Source of the DNA: Theristus sp. LFF4_11
Taxonomy: Eukaryota; Nematoda; Chromadorea; Monhysterida; Xyalidae
DNA length: 64,000 nucleotides
Assembly (NCBI GenBank): GCA_030248135.1
Contig: JASANC010001151.1
Location: 1-64,000, forward strand
Reading direction: 5' to 3'
In this document: piece by piece, positions 22,501 to 32,176 of the stretch
Numbering within the stretch: position 1 is the stretch's first letter
Layout: each line of letters starts with the position of its first letter
Position numbers and translations under genes: made by a program
Notes under the pieces: model-generated
Seen by the model: the letters and a program-made list of their open reading frames with translations, nothing else
What the model was told of the DNA's origin: nothing
Database searches by the model: none

Positions 22501-23209
22501 CCTGTTGTCTGTCGCACTGTGGTCAGTTTTATAAAAGTGAGTAGTGTCTGAAAAGTGAGGAGTTTTACTCCAGGGTGTTGCAAAAGTTTTTTTGTGGTCA
22601 AAAAAGAAATTTGGATGCATTCATTCAATTGGATTTTGTCATGGTCGAACTTTTGAAACACCCTGTAGTAAAACTCCTCACTTTCTAAACACTACTCACT
22701 TTTATAAAACTGACCACTGAGGGAGGAGCGAGGGGCACATGCGGTATGCGTCGACCGGCGAACTTGCAAACAGCGAACTTCATGTATTCTGAGTGGTCGT
22801 TGGAACTGAAAATCTGTCGATCCATGCTGTCCATGCAGTTTGCATTGCACTCACTTCTCCAGCAGTACCCATTGATGTCGGTGTATGACGAAAGGCATCT
22901 GCAGCGTTTCGAGCTGTCGCAGTAGGCTCCACTACTACCGCAGTCGATGCTTTGGAAGCAGGCTCGTCCGATGACAACACCTGTCGTTGGTGGACGAATT
23001 CTGTGTGATTCCGTTCAAACGATGAAACAGCGCATTTGATTGAACTAACCTTGACGCTTTTGTCGCAGTTCACCAACAGTTATCGCAACAAGTAAGCTGT
23101 CTGGAAATAGAAAGTGCTATCGAAATCAGATTTGAGTATAAGTCCGGTTCAAGAGTAACAACTTACACAGTGTCGTTGTGATTACCAAAACGCCTTCTGA
23201 GACCATCAT
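16531..23209 (-). CDS. Gene C: secreted multi-Kunitz, lustrin-type Cys-rich protein
   Basis: First (5'-most) of the three paralogues. Exon 1 (23167-23209) starts MMVSEGVLVITTTL and exon 2 (23050-23100) ends ELRQKRQ; both junctions are phase 1, as in gene A, and together they make a signal peptide. Modules: EB1 22853-22990, EB2 22312-22452, Cys-rich 22047-22221, K1 21775-21952, lustrin-like 21536-21710, K2 split 21331-21456 and 21112-21231, lustrin-like 20935-21040, K3 20660-20836, lustrin-like 20436-20582, K4 19950-20122, lustrin-like 19196-19373, K5 18951-19118. Nine tail modules lie near 18719-18869, 18250-18402, 18000-18175, 17765-17917, 17528-17687, 17310-17462, 17066-17200, 16790-16963 and 16531-16678. 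It ends ICCQR and TGA, one residue longer than A and B. Introns carry a SINE, a 220-bp MITE and two foldback elements. Confidence 0.85.
18509..18706 (-). mobile_element. tRNA-derived SINE family B, copy 1
   Basis: On the minus strand it reads CTCGTGGCCTGGTGGTAGTG, then a GGGATCGAGCCCC box B region, a shared body with GATGGGCGCCCTACTCAATG, and an (AAC)n tail. It is in gene C, sense orientation, starting only about 12 bp after the 5' splice site of the exon that ends at 18719. No clear target duplication was found. Confidence 0.88.
19650..19915. mobile_element. Foldback MITE in a gene C intron
   Basis: The left arm, from CACAAGTTCGGAAAAATGCC to about 19723, is repeated inverted from about 19836 to CCGAACTTGTG at 19915. 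Arms are roughly 75 bp and about 85% alike, with a loop of about 110 bp. Both arms include GGCCAAATATTA and GCAGATAGAAAA-type blocks. It lies between the K4 and lustrin-like exons of gene C. Confidence 0.8.
20150..20370 (+). mobile_element. MITE family M2 (about 220 bp), copy 1
   Basis: The ends TTATTCAAACGTGTCC and GGACACGTTCGAA are inverted repeats, followed inward by AAACGTCATTT / GACGTCATTT. The body includes GTACAGGCACT and TTCACCATTTGTTTA. Other copies are at 30063-30284, 33046-33266 (inverted) and 46566-46787. This one is in the gene C intron between K4 and the next exon. Confidence 0.88.
22480..22790 (+). repeat. Copy of the 4067-4352 repeat, split by a foldback element
   Basis: The left part (TTCTGCCTGTTGTCTGTCGCACTG, seen as two blocks ending near 22518) and right part (GCGGTATGCGTC ... 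AGCGAACTTCATGTATT, about 22719-22790) match the repeat near 4255-4352 in order. The foldback 22519-22718 interrupts it, so the repeat was here first. Located in gene C between the two EB-like exons. Confidence 0.6.
22519..22718. mobile_element. Foldback element with an inner mariner-like core
   Basis: The arms GTGGTCAGTTTTATAAAAGT and its inverse ACTTTTATAAAACTGACCAC extend about 50 bp through AGTGAGGAGTTTTAC / GTAAAACTCCTCACT. Inside them a second pair, CAGGGTGTTGCAAAAG (22571 on) and CTTTTGAAACACCCTG (to 22665), looks like Tc1/mariner ends around only about 60 bp. The nearly perfect arms suggest recent origin. Confidence 0.8.
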
Positions 23210-24572
23210 ATTTGTTCAAGAATTTTTCATGAATATTTCAGATGTTCAATTTTCTATGCATGACAATAATCACGTACAAAGCAGAGCAAAACTTTTGTTT
23301 AACTGGTGCTATTAGAGTTTACGAGAGACAACACTCGATCGTGTCTTCCTTTGTCTGACTGTTTCATGTTGATTTTATCGTTTACAAACACAAAAAACTG
23401 TACGCTCCTCTGACGTGTGTGCAAAATTCGAGGGCGTCTCAGTGGATTACGGCGTGGTTGGCGATGATCCCCAGCAAAGCAAATGAACATGAAGAGCATT
23501 ATTGAAGGGAGACATCAAAACGTGATATATTTGTACTCTTGTTTACACAACACGGATAAACATATAGTATTTCTATTATTCTGTCAAGTTCAAGGAATTT
23601 TGAGTGAGTAAGTCAATATGTGCTGAATCAATACTTCGTTTGCGCAATAAAATGTATTGTAAAGGTGGCACATGGTAAGTGTTTGCAGTTGCAAAGCAAC
23701 AATTGTTATCTCATTTCAAACGGGAATATCTCAGATGAACGAACTTCAATCACTGACAACGTCACGTCCAAGTCCAACACAACCACGCTCGTTCAAATGT
23801 TTAAAAACCGCCGTTAGCATGGTTGTCAACGACTAAACGCAATGCGATTGCATTGCATAACGCCAGACAACTCAGAGCAAACTTTGGACAGTACCAATGT
23901 CGATCCTAAAAAAACAGCAGAATTGTGATGTTTTCTAATCCACAGTCCAATCTGATCTGATTTCTAATCTGACAGACGCAAGTTTAACACGTTAGTTTAG
24001 CTTAGCACGCAAGTTTTAACATGTGGCCATGAGTTATCGGGTATCTGAAAAACGGTCGTGTGGTGTGGTACAGGGTGGCGGAGAACTGAGGGAAGGAGGA
24101 CTGAGGCCCCGGAGAACTGACCACCTCCGCTCCAATTGTTTAACAATATATCGCACAACTCCATTGTAGACCTATAACATACGCCAATCAACAAGATATC
24201 ATGTTCATCTCATGGCCTACCGACTGAAAAACATGTTCTAAGTTGCAACACAACGATTTCTGAAACGATATTTCAATTCAGTTAAGTCATTTCAACGCTA
24301 AAAATTGATCCTATAAGTCATCCAAATCGAAAAACATGGAGTACGTCGGTCAAAATGATCAAAAATAATGACATGTATCTAAGCACACAAGCAAGTTGGG
24401 AAGAAAATTTGGTTTAACTTTCAAAAAATTATGCCAAAAATCGAATTTTCAGAGCAAAGTAGGAAAAAAAATTTAAATTTTTTAAATTTAAAAAAATCCG
24501 AATTTTTTCAAACGAAAAAAAATTTCAAACCCCCTAGGCCAGGCCAGGCCCGAAAGCACAAAAGGAACAATA
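23210..24572. other. Divergent intergenic region between gene C and AACS
   Basis: Both genes are transcribed away from this 1.36 kb, so it should hold both promoters. It contains AT-rich low-complexity sequence at about 24420-24530. No conserved gene, tRNA or clear transposon was recognised. Confidence 0.55.
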
Positions 24573-27500
24573 ATGGACAGCAGCACGTGCAATGAAAAGA
24601 AAGGCTGTCCTATTGATGCTCATGGTGAGGCAGACTGCAGCAACGGAGACAGTGCAATTGAGATCGCTGCAGACACAAATGAAATTGCGGCATCGCCTCG
24701 TTTATTGTGGAGACCATCACTTGAGCCGCTACCGATTCATCAGTTCATAAATCTCATTGAAACAAAATACGGCGTGAAAATCTCATCGAAACCTGGTGAG
24801 TTGGTTTTTTTAAACCATATGAAGAAACTAAGCGATTCGTTTTCAACAATTTCAATCCACTGTGCTGGCTTGATTTTTGGGTTTTATTTTTTCAGAAAAC
24901 TGCTACGAGCGATTGCATCGTTGGTCGATAGAGAATCTGCAGTATTTCTGGAGCGAAGTGTGGGAATTCTGCGAGTTGATTTGCTCGCAGCCGCCGTCGG
25001 AAATTTTGCAGGACGCTGCAATGGCGCAAATACCGCGGTGGTTTACAGGAGCAACACTGAACTATACGGAGAATCTGTTGAACCACGGAAATGCCGAGGA
25101 TGTCGCGATCTATTTTGCTCGTAAGTGGTCACACACGCGATGCAGAACAAGTGCAAAATGGAAGTAAAGTTGAACTCTGGATTGTCAGCTGTGGTTTGTG
25201 ATCACGTGATGTATGCTCTCTGTGCAGGACAGACTCGTCCACCTCCACAGCAATGCGCCTGTAACATAAAGCGTGCATCACGTGTTCTCCAACCAACCAA
25301 TCAACTGATTGCCTACAATTTAGAGTTCCACTGTGGATGACTGTTCAAGTTGTGGTTGTTGAAGTGTTTTCAGTTAAAGTTTTTAAAGTGTTTCAGTTTT
25401 TTAAGTTAAACAGCGATTTCAAGTACTAAGCTCAATGCGACCACACCAATGCAATTGCAGGGGAAGATTTCATACTGCCGAACGATTTGGTAACAGTTAC
25501 ATATCAACAGCTAAGCGAGAATGTGAAACGATACACCGATGCGCTGAAGCATGCTGGAATCAACAACGGCGATGTTGTTGTTGGTCAGCTCAGCATTTGT
25601 TGGTTTCCTCAAGATCATGTTTGATTATGCACCGTTTGCGTTTGTTCGTGCTCCTCAGGCTACATGCCCAACAGCGTGGAGTGCGCGACGGCGATGCTCG
25701 CTGCCGCCGCGCTTGGCGCCGTTTGGTGCTCAACTTCACCGGATTTTGGACCGGACGTTCGTGAACGACTTTTGTTTTGTCTGTGTTTGACTGATAAAAT
25801 TTGCTCATCATGAAACGTAGAAAAATCGGCAGGCTGTGCTGGCTCGGTTTCAACAAGTGAACCCGAAATTGTTGTTTTCTGTTGACGCCGTCGTCTACAA
25901 AAGGAAACACTTCGATCACCTCGAAAAATTACGCGCTGTTGTAGAAAGTGAGAACGTTTTTTTATGAAGTTCTTTAGTTTATTTTATGCTTTCGCTCTTC
26001 TATCAATGCTGTGTCCACTTTCACATGGCGATGCTGGCTTACGGAATCCGAATGACATTTTTTACACATTTGACACACGCTGGTAAAATTGCCCATGCCA
26101 CAAAAAACCACCGGACTTGAGCGTACGGTTTCCAAGGTTGATGAGAATACTTTAACTAATAAAAATGAAACTAGTTAGAGCTTCACAAGCACTGGTTCCG
26201 CTGGTCCCCAGAATCAGGTTCAGGGCAATTTTGCCTGGAAACAGGGCCCTGATTCCGCACCAGAACCCAAGTTTTTGGGCACGGACTTGCATACCAAATG
26301 TGATAAAAATTTATTTTAGCTGATTTTGTCTGATCTTATCTGATGATAATGCAGTGATAATTTGCCTCGTTTCACCCTGAAAGAGACTTTATTTAATTGT
26401 TAGAGATCCACAAAATTTTGCCCAAATTTCGCTACCACACTGTTCATTTTTGCCTCTGCCCGACTGACCGGAACCAGGGCTTTTTTTACGCCCGTGAAGG
26501 ACTGAAACCAACGCGAAATCGATTTGCAGTGTTTCTTTTCAGAATTACCGGGTCTACGCAAAGTGGTCGTTGTTCCGTACGTTGCATGCGATCAAGAAGT
26601 GCACACTGCAATCAGCACATTGCCATTAGCGTAAGCACTCTTGGTGCCGCGCAGCATGATACCCAATGCGCCGGTGGGCACCGTGTGAAGCAAAAGAGGC
26701 ATTCGTGAAGCCGTATTAACTGAGTATTAAGCAGCTGTGTGTTAAAACGTGCCTACGCGGTCACTAAATATTGATTCATGAATGCCCCTTAATATGGAAC
26801 CTGGTCAATCCACCCCGCCCGTGGTGGCTGCTGGTGAACATGCTTCGGAAGTGGAGATGTTCAGCAATGTTCACCACGTTGCGAGTCAAATTCACCACAC
26901 GTTCCATTGCACCGTCGCACGGGTATGCTCTACCTGCAGTCATTTCGCTTTTTGTTTGACTTTCCCATTATTCTGGCTTTTCAGAGTCACGCTTGACGCA
27001 TTTTTATCGACCGTAACAAGTGCGAGCGAGCAGGAATCACTGTCGTTCGTGCAAGTGCCATTCGATCATCCGTTGTTCATCATGTTCTCGAGTGGCACGA
27101 CCGGTCTGCCCAAGTGCATGGTCCATTCCGTTGGTGTGAGTGTTGCTCAAAAAATCAGTTGCATCACTTTCGCAAACGCATTCTTCAGCATTTCGCGTGC
27201 CGTACCGTTTGTGACAACAAGTAATCAGAATTCGAATAGTGATGCATCAGAATGACAAATAATTTCAAGAAACCCATAACAACTCTGAATTCCATGTATT
27301 TTATCTTGCTTCAAACGTTACTGCATATCATTCAGGGCACACTTTTGAAGAACGCAGAAGAGCACGTGCTTCAGTCGTGCGTCACACGTGACGACGTGCT
27401 GTTTTTCTACACCACCTGCGGTTGGATGATGTGGAACTGGCTGCTTGGTGCACTTATTTCTGGTAAACTCGAGTGTTTTTCATTGTAGTGTTGCTGGCTC

Positions 27501-30500
27501 GCTTTACCCTACCTGTAGAAACTGTTGTTTTGCCAGTTTTAGGTTTTTTTTTGTGAAATTCTCATTTTTTTCACCACAGTTCAAACCGATCTGGAGTTTA
27601 CCAGAGACGTGGGCTCGAAGCCAATATTCCCAATCACACAAAATCTTCGGGTGATAAGACAAAGTCTGCGTCTCTTTCCGCGAAGAATAAACGCGATTTT
27701 TCTGCGCAGGTTGCTCAATTGTTCTGTTTGACGGATTCCCGTTTTCCGGCGACGGTAACGTCGTGTTCGATTTAGCGGATGCTGTCAAGTGAGCCGAGGA
27801 AGAAATGGTGTTTTTTTTGTTAATCGTGGGATGAACGCAATCGGGTGTCTGATTTGATTTCAGGATGACGGTACTAGGCATGGGCGCAGCGTGTTACGAG
27901 TACTATGAATCAAAAGCGCTCTCACCTCGTGCGTTCGCCTTTTATGTTCTGTGACGGTGCTTGTTGCAATCGAATGCAAGCATGTTTTGTTGCGTGCCGC
28001 TAACATTTCTCATTGCTGTCATTTGCAGGGCGCACACACGCGCTCGCTGCGTTGCGTCTGTTTCTGTCCACTGGATCCCCATTGGCAGCGCACACGTTTG
28101 AGTTCATGTACGACGAAATCAAACCAGCGCCAATATTCTCAATCAGCGGTTCGTTTGATCAAGCCAACTATGCTCCAGTCTCCGTTCATTCGGGTGGTTG
28201 TTGGTGGTACCGACCTGTTGATACACAGCTATGCGTCGCTAACCACTGCTTCATGAATGTCATGAAATTTCATAGTATTGCAACTTTCAGGCGGCACTGA
28301 CATTCTCGGCTGTTTTGTGGGCGGCGCGTCGCTGCTGCGGCCGGTCTACGCGGGAGAGGTGCAGGCTGCGTGCTTGGGCATGCACGTGCGCTGCTGGGAT
28401 GAACGCGGTTGGTGAACGCACGCGAAAGTCACAGTCGAAACACCCGAGCACTCTGTTGATCCACATGACACAGTAAAGGCGGAAACACCATTTAGTTTTT
28501 CGTCCGTACGCACAAACGTCGTTCTAAATCCCGTACGCAAACTAATCGTGTCCGTAATGCATTAAGATAAGCACACACGACACGATTTCTAAATCGCGTG
28601 GCCATTTTTTACGTGTCGTGTCCGTGCGTACGTATAAAAAACTAATTGCTAAACGCGCCTTAATGCTGAACACAAACCAACAGTCGCGCACACACGTTCG
28701 CTCAGACATGCGCGCGCTGGAGTGATATCGAATGTGCTTCGCTTGCTTGGCTGTGTTTGTGTCGCATTCAAGCGCCACAAAAGTGTGCACGCACGATCTT
28801 CAAACCGTGCACTTGACTTGGCATCACCACAACAGCTGACCACCCGATGTATTGTTTTCATCGAACATACCACCGCAGTCTTGCGCAGGCGACGACGTGA
28901 CCGATTGCGGCGGTGAACTGGTCTGCGTGCAGCCGTTCCCATCGATGCCGACGCATTTTCTGAACGATCCCGGCGGCCGCAAGTACAGCGCCGCCTATTT
29001 TGAGCGCTTCCCGAACGTCTGGACGCACGGTGATTTCATTGCGGTCAACTCGAACACGGGCGGCATTCGCATGCTCGGGCGGAGGTGCGTTGCGTTGCCA
29101 TTTGCGTTGCCATTTGCGTTGCCATTTGCGTTGTCATTGTTTGTGTTTGTGTTGTTCACCGCTCGTGGCCTGGTGGTAGTGCGTTAGACTACAGTCTGTG
29201 CGCTCGGGGGATCGAGCCCCGCCGAGGGCTGTATAGGCACTTAATGACAGAGAAAACTCGATGGGCGCCCTACTCAATGGCGTTCTGTACGCTTCTCTGG
29301 GTTAGCCCTGGCGAAAAACATCGCCTAAAAATCACAACAACAACACAACAACAACATCAGTGTTTCATGAATTGTGCACGTTTTTTTTGCGCGTTGCTGC
29401 AACTTTCCAGCGACGCTGTTCTGAATCCAGCCGGCGTGCGTTTCGGCCCCGCCGAGATCTACAGTGTTGGTTGGTTTCGTTTTCGAGTGGTTTTTCTTTC
29501 TGGTTTATGTTTTTTTCTCATGTGTTTTTTTTTGAGACCACACCACTTTCGCTGCACGCAATCGTGTTTTTTTTTGTTGTTGAAAACGTTGCCGCTTTTT
29601 CAGTGGAATCAATTACGGACATCAGCGATTCGCTCGCAATCGCTCAACCAACCAAAGATGGCAACGAGCGGTTCGTGCTGTTTGTGAAACTGAGAGACGA
29701 CAGTGAAAACGCTGAGCGGACCGCGCAATTGAAGAGCGCCATCACGGCGGCGATTCGCGCAAAAAAGTCGCCAAAGTTTTTGCCGTCCTTGATCGTCACG
29801 GTGCCCGATATTCCGGTCAGCTGGCGCCATGTTTTTCAGTTTTACCCGTTTTGATTTTGACCGGTGACCACCGCCACAGTGAACGTGTGATACATGCGTG
29901 CACTTTGTGTATTCTGTTTTGGCGATTGGTTACATCTGTCTGATTGGACCGCTCAGTGGGCGCAATTAAAAAGCAGCCAATCTGCTGTGTCCTCCTCACT
30001 CACGGCTTAGAAGTCGATATTGTAACTGATGGTTCGTTGGGGTTATTTTCAAAATATTGTGGATTTATTCAAACGTGTCCGGACTAAAATGACGTCATTT
30101 GCTTTAAAAACGCCTGTTTGTCAAAGTACAGGCACTGAAATGTCAGTTTGGTGTGACTGATTCGACATTCACCATTTGTTTACGGGAAGAAATCGGCTGA
30201 ACGGAAAGTCTGGTTTGCTGTGAACGGCAAGCGCATGTTTTGCGGCACATGACGTCATTTCAGTGGGACACCTTTGAAAAAATACAGGGTGGGCCAAAAA
30301 AAGGTTCCATTTTCAAACTGCTGTCACTGGCTGGTATTTCAATATTATGAGCTGAAATTTTCAGCATTGATAAAACATGTGATGCCATTTTTCTGACAAA
30401 ATTTTTATCCAGTTTGGTTAAGTAGATTCAGTTTTACAGCACAATGTTTAAAAATTCCCAAGTTTTCAAAAAACGGATTTTTAACCAAGAATTTAACAAC

Positions 30501-31390
30501 GAATCATTGCTCATAGACATCCAAATCATCATCAAGGTTTGTCGTCCGGCAGCGACTGGATGGAATTTTACGCGAAACTGGCGAGTCACTGCAGAAAAAC
30601 TTTCAGATTGCTCCCACCAGATAGCACACCAGACCCGTTGTTCTGCTGTCCACTTAACCATGACGAAACTGCAGAAAACTGAAACTGAAACATGTTTTTA
30701 TTCAAACCGCAGAAAAACTTTTCAAAAGAAACAGATTAACAGACAGAGCAACACAGAAAACAAAAAATCAACTGAACAATGCTTTCTGTCGCATCGCATG
30801 GCTGTTGACTCGAGTCCGTTGTGAAACATCAGAATTTCGCTCGAGGTGCTCAAATGCAATTCAAGTGTGAGACCTTTCCACTCTGAGCGCACGATTTGAA
30901 CTATCACGGGTATCCAAAAAGACTAATTTGTCACCTTCGCAACAGTTTTAAAATTGCATCACGCATCTTGATACTAATTTTTTCTTGCACTCATTTCAAT
31001 CAATTTGTTGATTTTTCGAGCTTTTTAGAAAATCTGCCACAGTGAGCGCTAGGAATTATATATCGAAAAAAAAATTTTGTCAGTAAAATGGCAACGCATG
31101 TTTTATCAGTGCTGAAAATTTCAGCTCATAATATTAAAACACCAGCCAGTGACAGCAGTTTGAAAATGGAACCTTTTTTTGGCCCACCCTGTAGGTCATA
31201 GTTTTTTCGAAACTGGCCTGCGAGCGAAGCAAACCGCAAAAAAAAATTCCAGTACACGAGCAACAACAAGAAAAGTGAGATGGCCGTACGGAAGTTGCTC
31301 TCGGGCAGACGGGTGGACAACAAAGACGCACTGCGCAATCCGGAGTGCCTCGAGTTCTACAATATGTGGCGCGAGTCGAACGTTGTTTGA
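24573..31390 (+). CDS. AACS: Acetoacetyl-CoA synthetase
   Basis: Cytosolic enzyme that activates acetoacetate with ATP and CoA, so ketone bodies can feed lipid synthesis; the worm orthologue is SUR-5. Sixteen exons: 24573-24795, 24896-25120, 25461-25583, 25659-25756, 25833-25947, 26543-26630, 26985-27135, 27336-27462, 27710-27788, 27864-27928, 28029-28148, 28291-28407, 28889-29084, 29411-29469, 29604-29815, 31253-31390. The total is 2136 nt, or 711 aa, against about 670 in mammals; the excess is partly a 40-residue N-terminal extension. Visible hallmarks are [15 protein letters not shown] in exon 2, the AMP-binding P-loop SSGTTGLPK in exon 7, [10 protein letters not shown] in exon 8, [14 protein letters not shown] across exons 11-12, GGELVC and [13 protein letters not shown] in exon 13, and [10 protein letters not shown] in exon 14. 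The ATG at 24573 is the first in frame. Two MITEs, a SINE and a deleted mariner sit in its introns. Confidence 0.95.
25195..25330. repeat. CCAACCAATC repeat, copy 1, in AACS intron 2
   Basis: GATCACGTGATGTATGC near 25199, CTCCACAGCAATGC, then GCATCACGTG and CCAACCAACCAATCA near 25299 match the order of blocks at 63421-63577. The ends are roughly inverted copies of each other (GATCACGTGATG / GCATCACGTG). It is a MITE-like element of unknown class. Confidence 0.5.
26700..26798. repeat. TTCATGAATGC palindromic repeat, copy 1
   Basis: GGCATTCGTGAAGCCGTATT at the left and ATTGATTCATGAATGCCCC at the right are imperfect inverted arms, with CGCGGTCACTAAATA inside. Related copies lie at 28215-28262 (one arm), 31440-31530 and 38136-38208. 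It is in AACS intron 6. Confidence 0.55.
28215..28262 (+). repeat. TTCATGAATGC repeat, single arm, copy 2
   Basis: CACAGCTATGCGTCGCTAAC followed by CACTGCTTCATGAATGTCAT matches one arm of the palindromic element at 38136-38208. It lies in AACS intron 11, 30 bp before exon 12. Confidence 0.5.
28476..28661. mobile_element. MITE family M1, copy 2
   Basis: The inverted-orientation partner of 5824-6008: AAGGCGGAAACACCATTTAG at the left end and CTAATTGCTAAACGCGCCTT at the right. Length agrees to within 1 bp and the sequences differ at scattered positions. It lies in AACS intron 12. Confidence 0.75.
29085..29145 (+). repeat. 12-bp tandem repeat beginning at an AACS 5' splice site
   Basis: Right after exon 13 (donor GTGCGT at 29085) come about four units of GTTGCCATTTGC and a degenerate fifth (GTTGTCATTG). 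The start of the array overlaps the first intronic bases. Confidence 0.8.
29162..29356 (+). mobile_element. tRNA-derived SINE family B, copy 2
   Basis: Head CTCGTGGCCTGGTGGTAGTG, box B-like GGGGATCGAGCCCC, body GATGGGCGCCCTACTCAATG and tail of AAC repeats. It lies in AACS intron 13 in the sense orientation, its tail about 55 bp before exon 14. No target duplication could be defined. Confidence 0.9.
30063..30284 (+). mobile_element. MITE family M2, copy 2
   Basis: TTATTCAAACGTGTCC at the left and GGACACCTTTGAAAAAAT at the right, with the GACGTCATTT sub-terminal blocks and the family body. It lies in the last AACS intron and abuts the mariner derivative that starts at 30285. Confidence 0.88.
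30285..31191 (-). mobile_element. Deleted Tc1/mariner-type element with transposase remnant
   Basis: The ends CAGGGTGGGCCAAAAAAAGG and its inverse CCTTTTTTTGGCCCACCCTG continue as inverted repeats for about 50 bp (through AACTGCTGTCACTGGCTGGT). TA flanks both sides. Within it, a minus-strand frame at 30434-30661 encodes [16 protein letters not shown] and [12 protein letters not shown], like the N-terminal helix-turn-helix of mariner-type transposases, and then degrades. The catalytic DDE part is absent, so the 907-bp element is non-autonomous. It lies in the last AACS intron, ending about 60 bp before the final exon. Confidence 0.85.
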
Positions 31391-32176
31391 GTGTTACTGT
31401 CCATTCGTTTGCAGTGTTGTGATCACTTTCATTCATTTCAGTTCATGAAAGCCGCGTTGAATTCATGAACACATCTATAGACACAGCTACGCGTCACTAA
31501 ATACTGCTTCATGAATGCCGCTTCAAGCACCACATGAATTGTGCACAACTTGAGCTCCACTATGACATTCCAATTTGTTGTTTGCTTTTTTTTGGAAGTG
31601 GTCTTATTTTATTACGGTTGAATTGTTGGTGATTGCCAGTGATTGGTGAAAGTTTAATGCCAGTAAACTCCCTGTGATCGTTGTTTTGGTGCTGGTGTGC
31701 AAACACAAAAATCCACAGCATATTTGCCTCATTTTGTTCTCGTATTCATCATTTCAGTTTGTGGTTTCTTTTCAGTTTATCCAGCCCTTTCGTAATGAGT
31801 CTTACATTTTAATTTTTTTCACTTTTTTCCATTCAACTTTTTTATCATCAAATTTTGTTGTGCATGTCTGCTGGTTTGCTTGAGTGATCTCTTGTTTGTT
31901 TGGTTGTTGCCTGGATGGGTTGTGGATGCATAAAGGTCGATGGGACAAGCAAGCAATGCCATTTCAATTAAATCAACATCCCAATCCAGAACACAAATTG
32001 TTAACTTTAAATCGCAGAACAGCACAGCCGACCGTTCAATGTTTTTTGTTTACCAAAAAGATATCACACATCAAATCAACACAAACAGGGAACCAGTAAT
32101 AACGACAATAACACTGAATTCAAGTGACACCTAGAAAAAATAACATTAAATGTGAATAGTTCAAAAATCATCGGAA
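31391..32176. other. Intergenic region between convergent AACS and RPN10
   Basis: Both genes end here, so this 0.8 kb holds two 3' UTRs. A TTCATGAATGC-type palindromic repeat covers about 31440-31530 (TTCATGAAAGCCGCG ... CTGCTTCATGAATGCCG). No gene is seen; open frames at 31674-32134 have no recognisable features. Confidence 0.55.
31440..31530. repeat. TTCATGAATGC palindromic repeat, copy 3
   Basis: Starts TTCATGAAAGCCGCG, with the shared block AGCTACGCGTCACTAAATAC, and ends CTGCTTCATGAATGCCGC. It matches 38136-38208 and 28215-28262. It starts about 50 bp after the AACS stop codon, so it is likely in the AACS 3' UTR. Confidence 0.55.
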
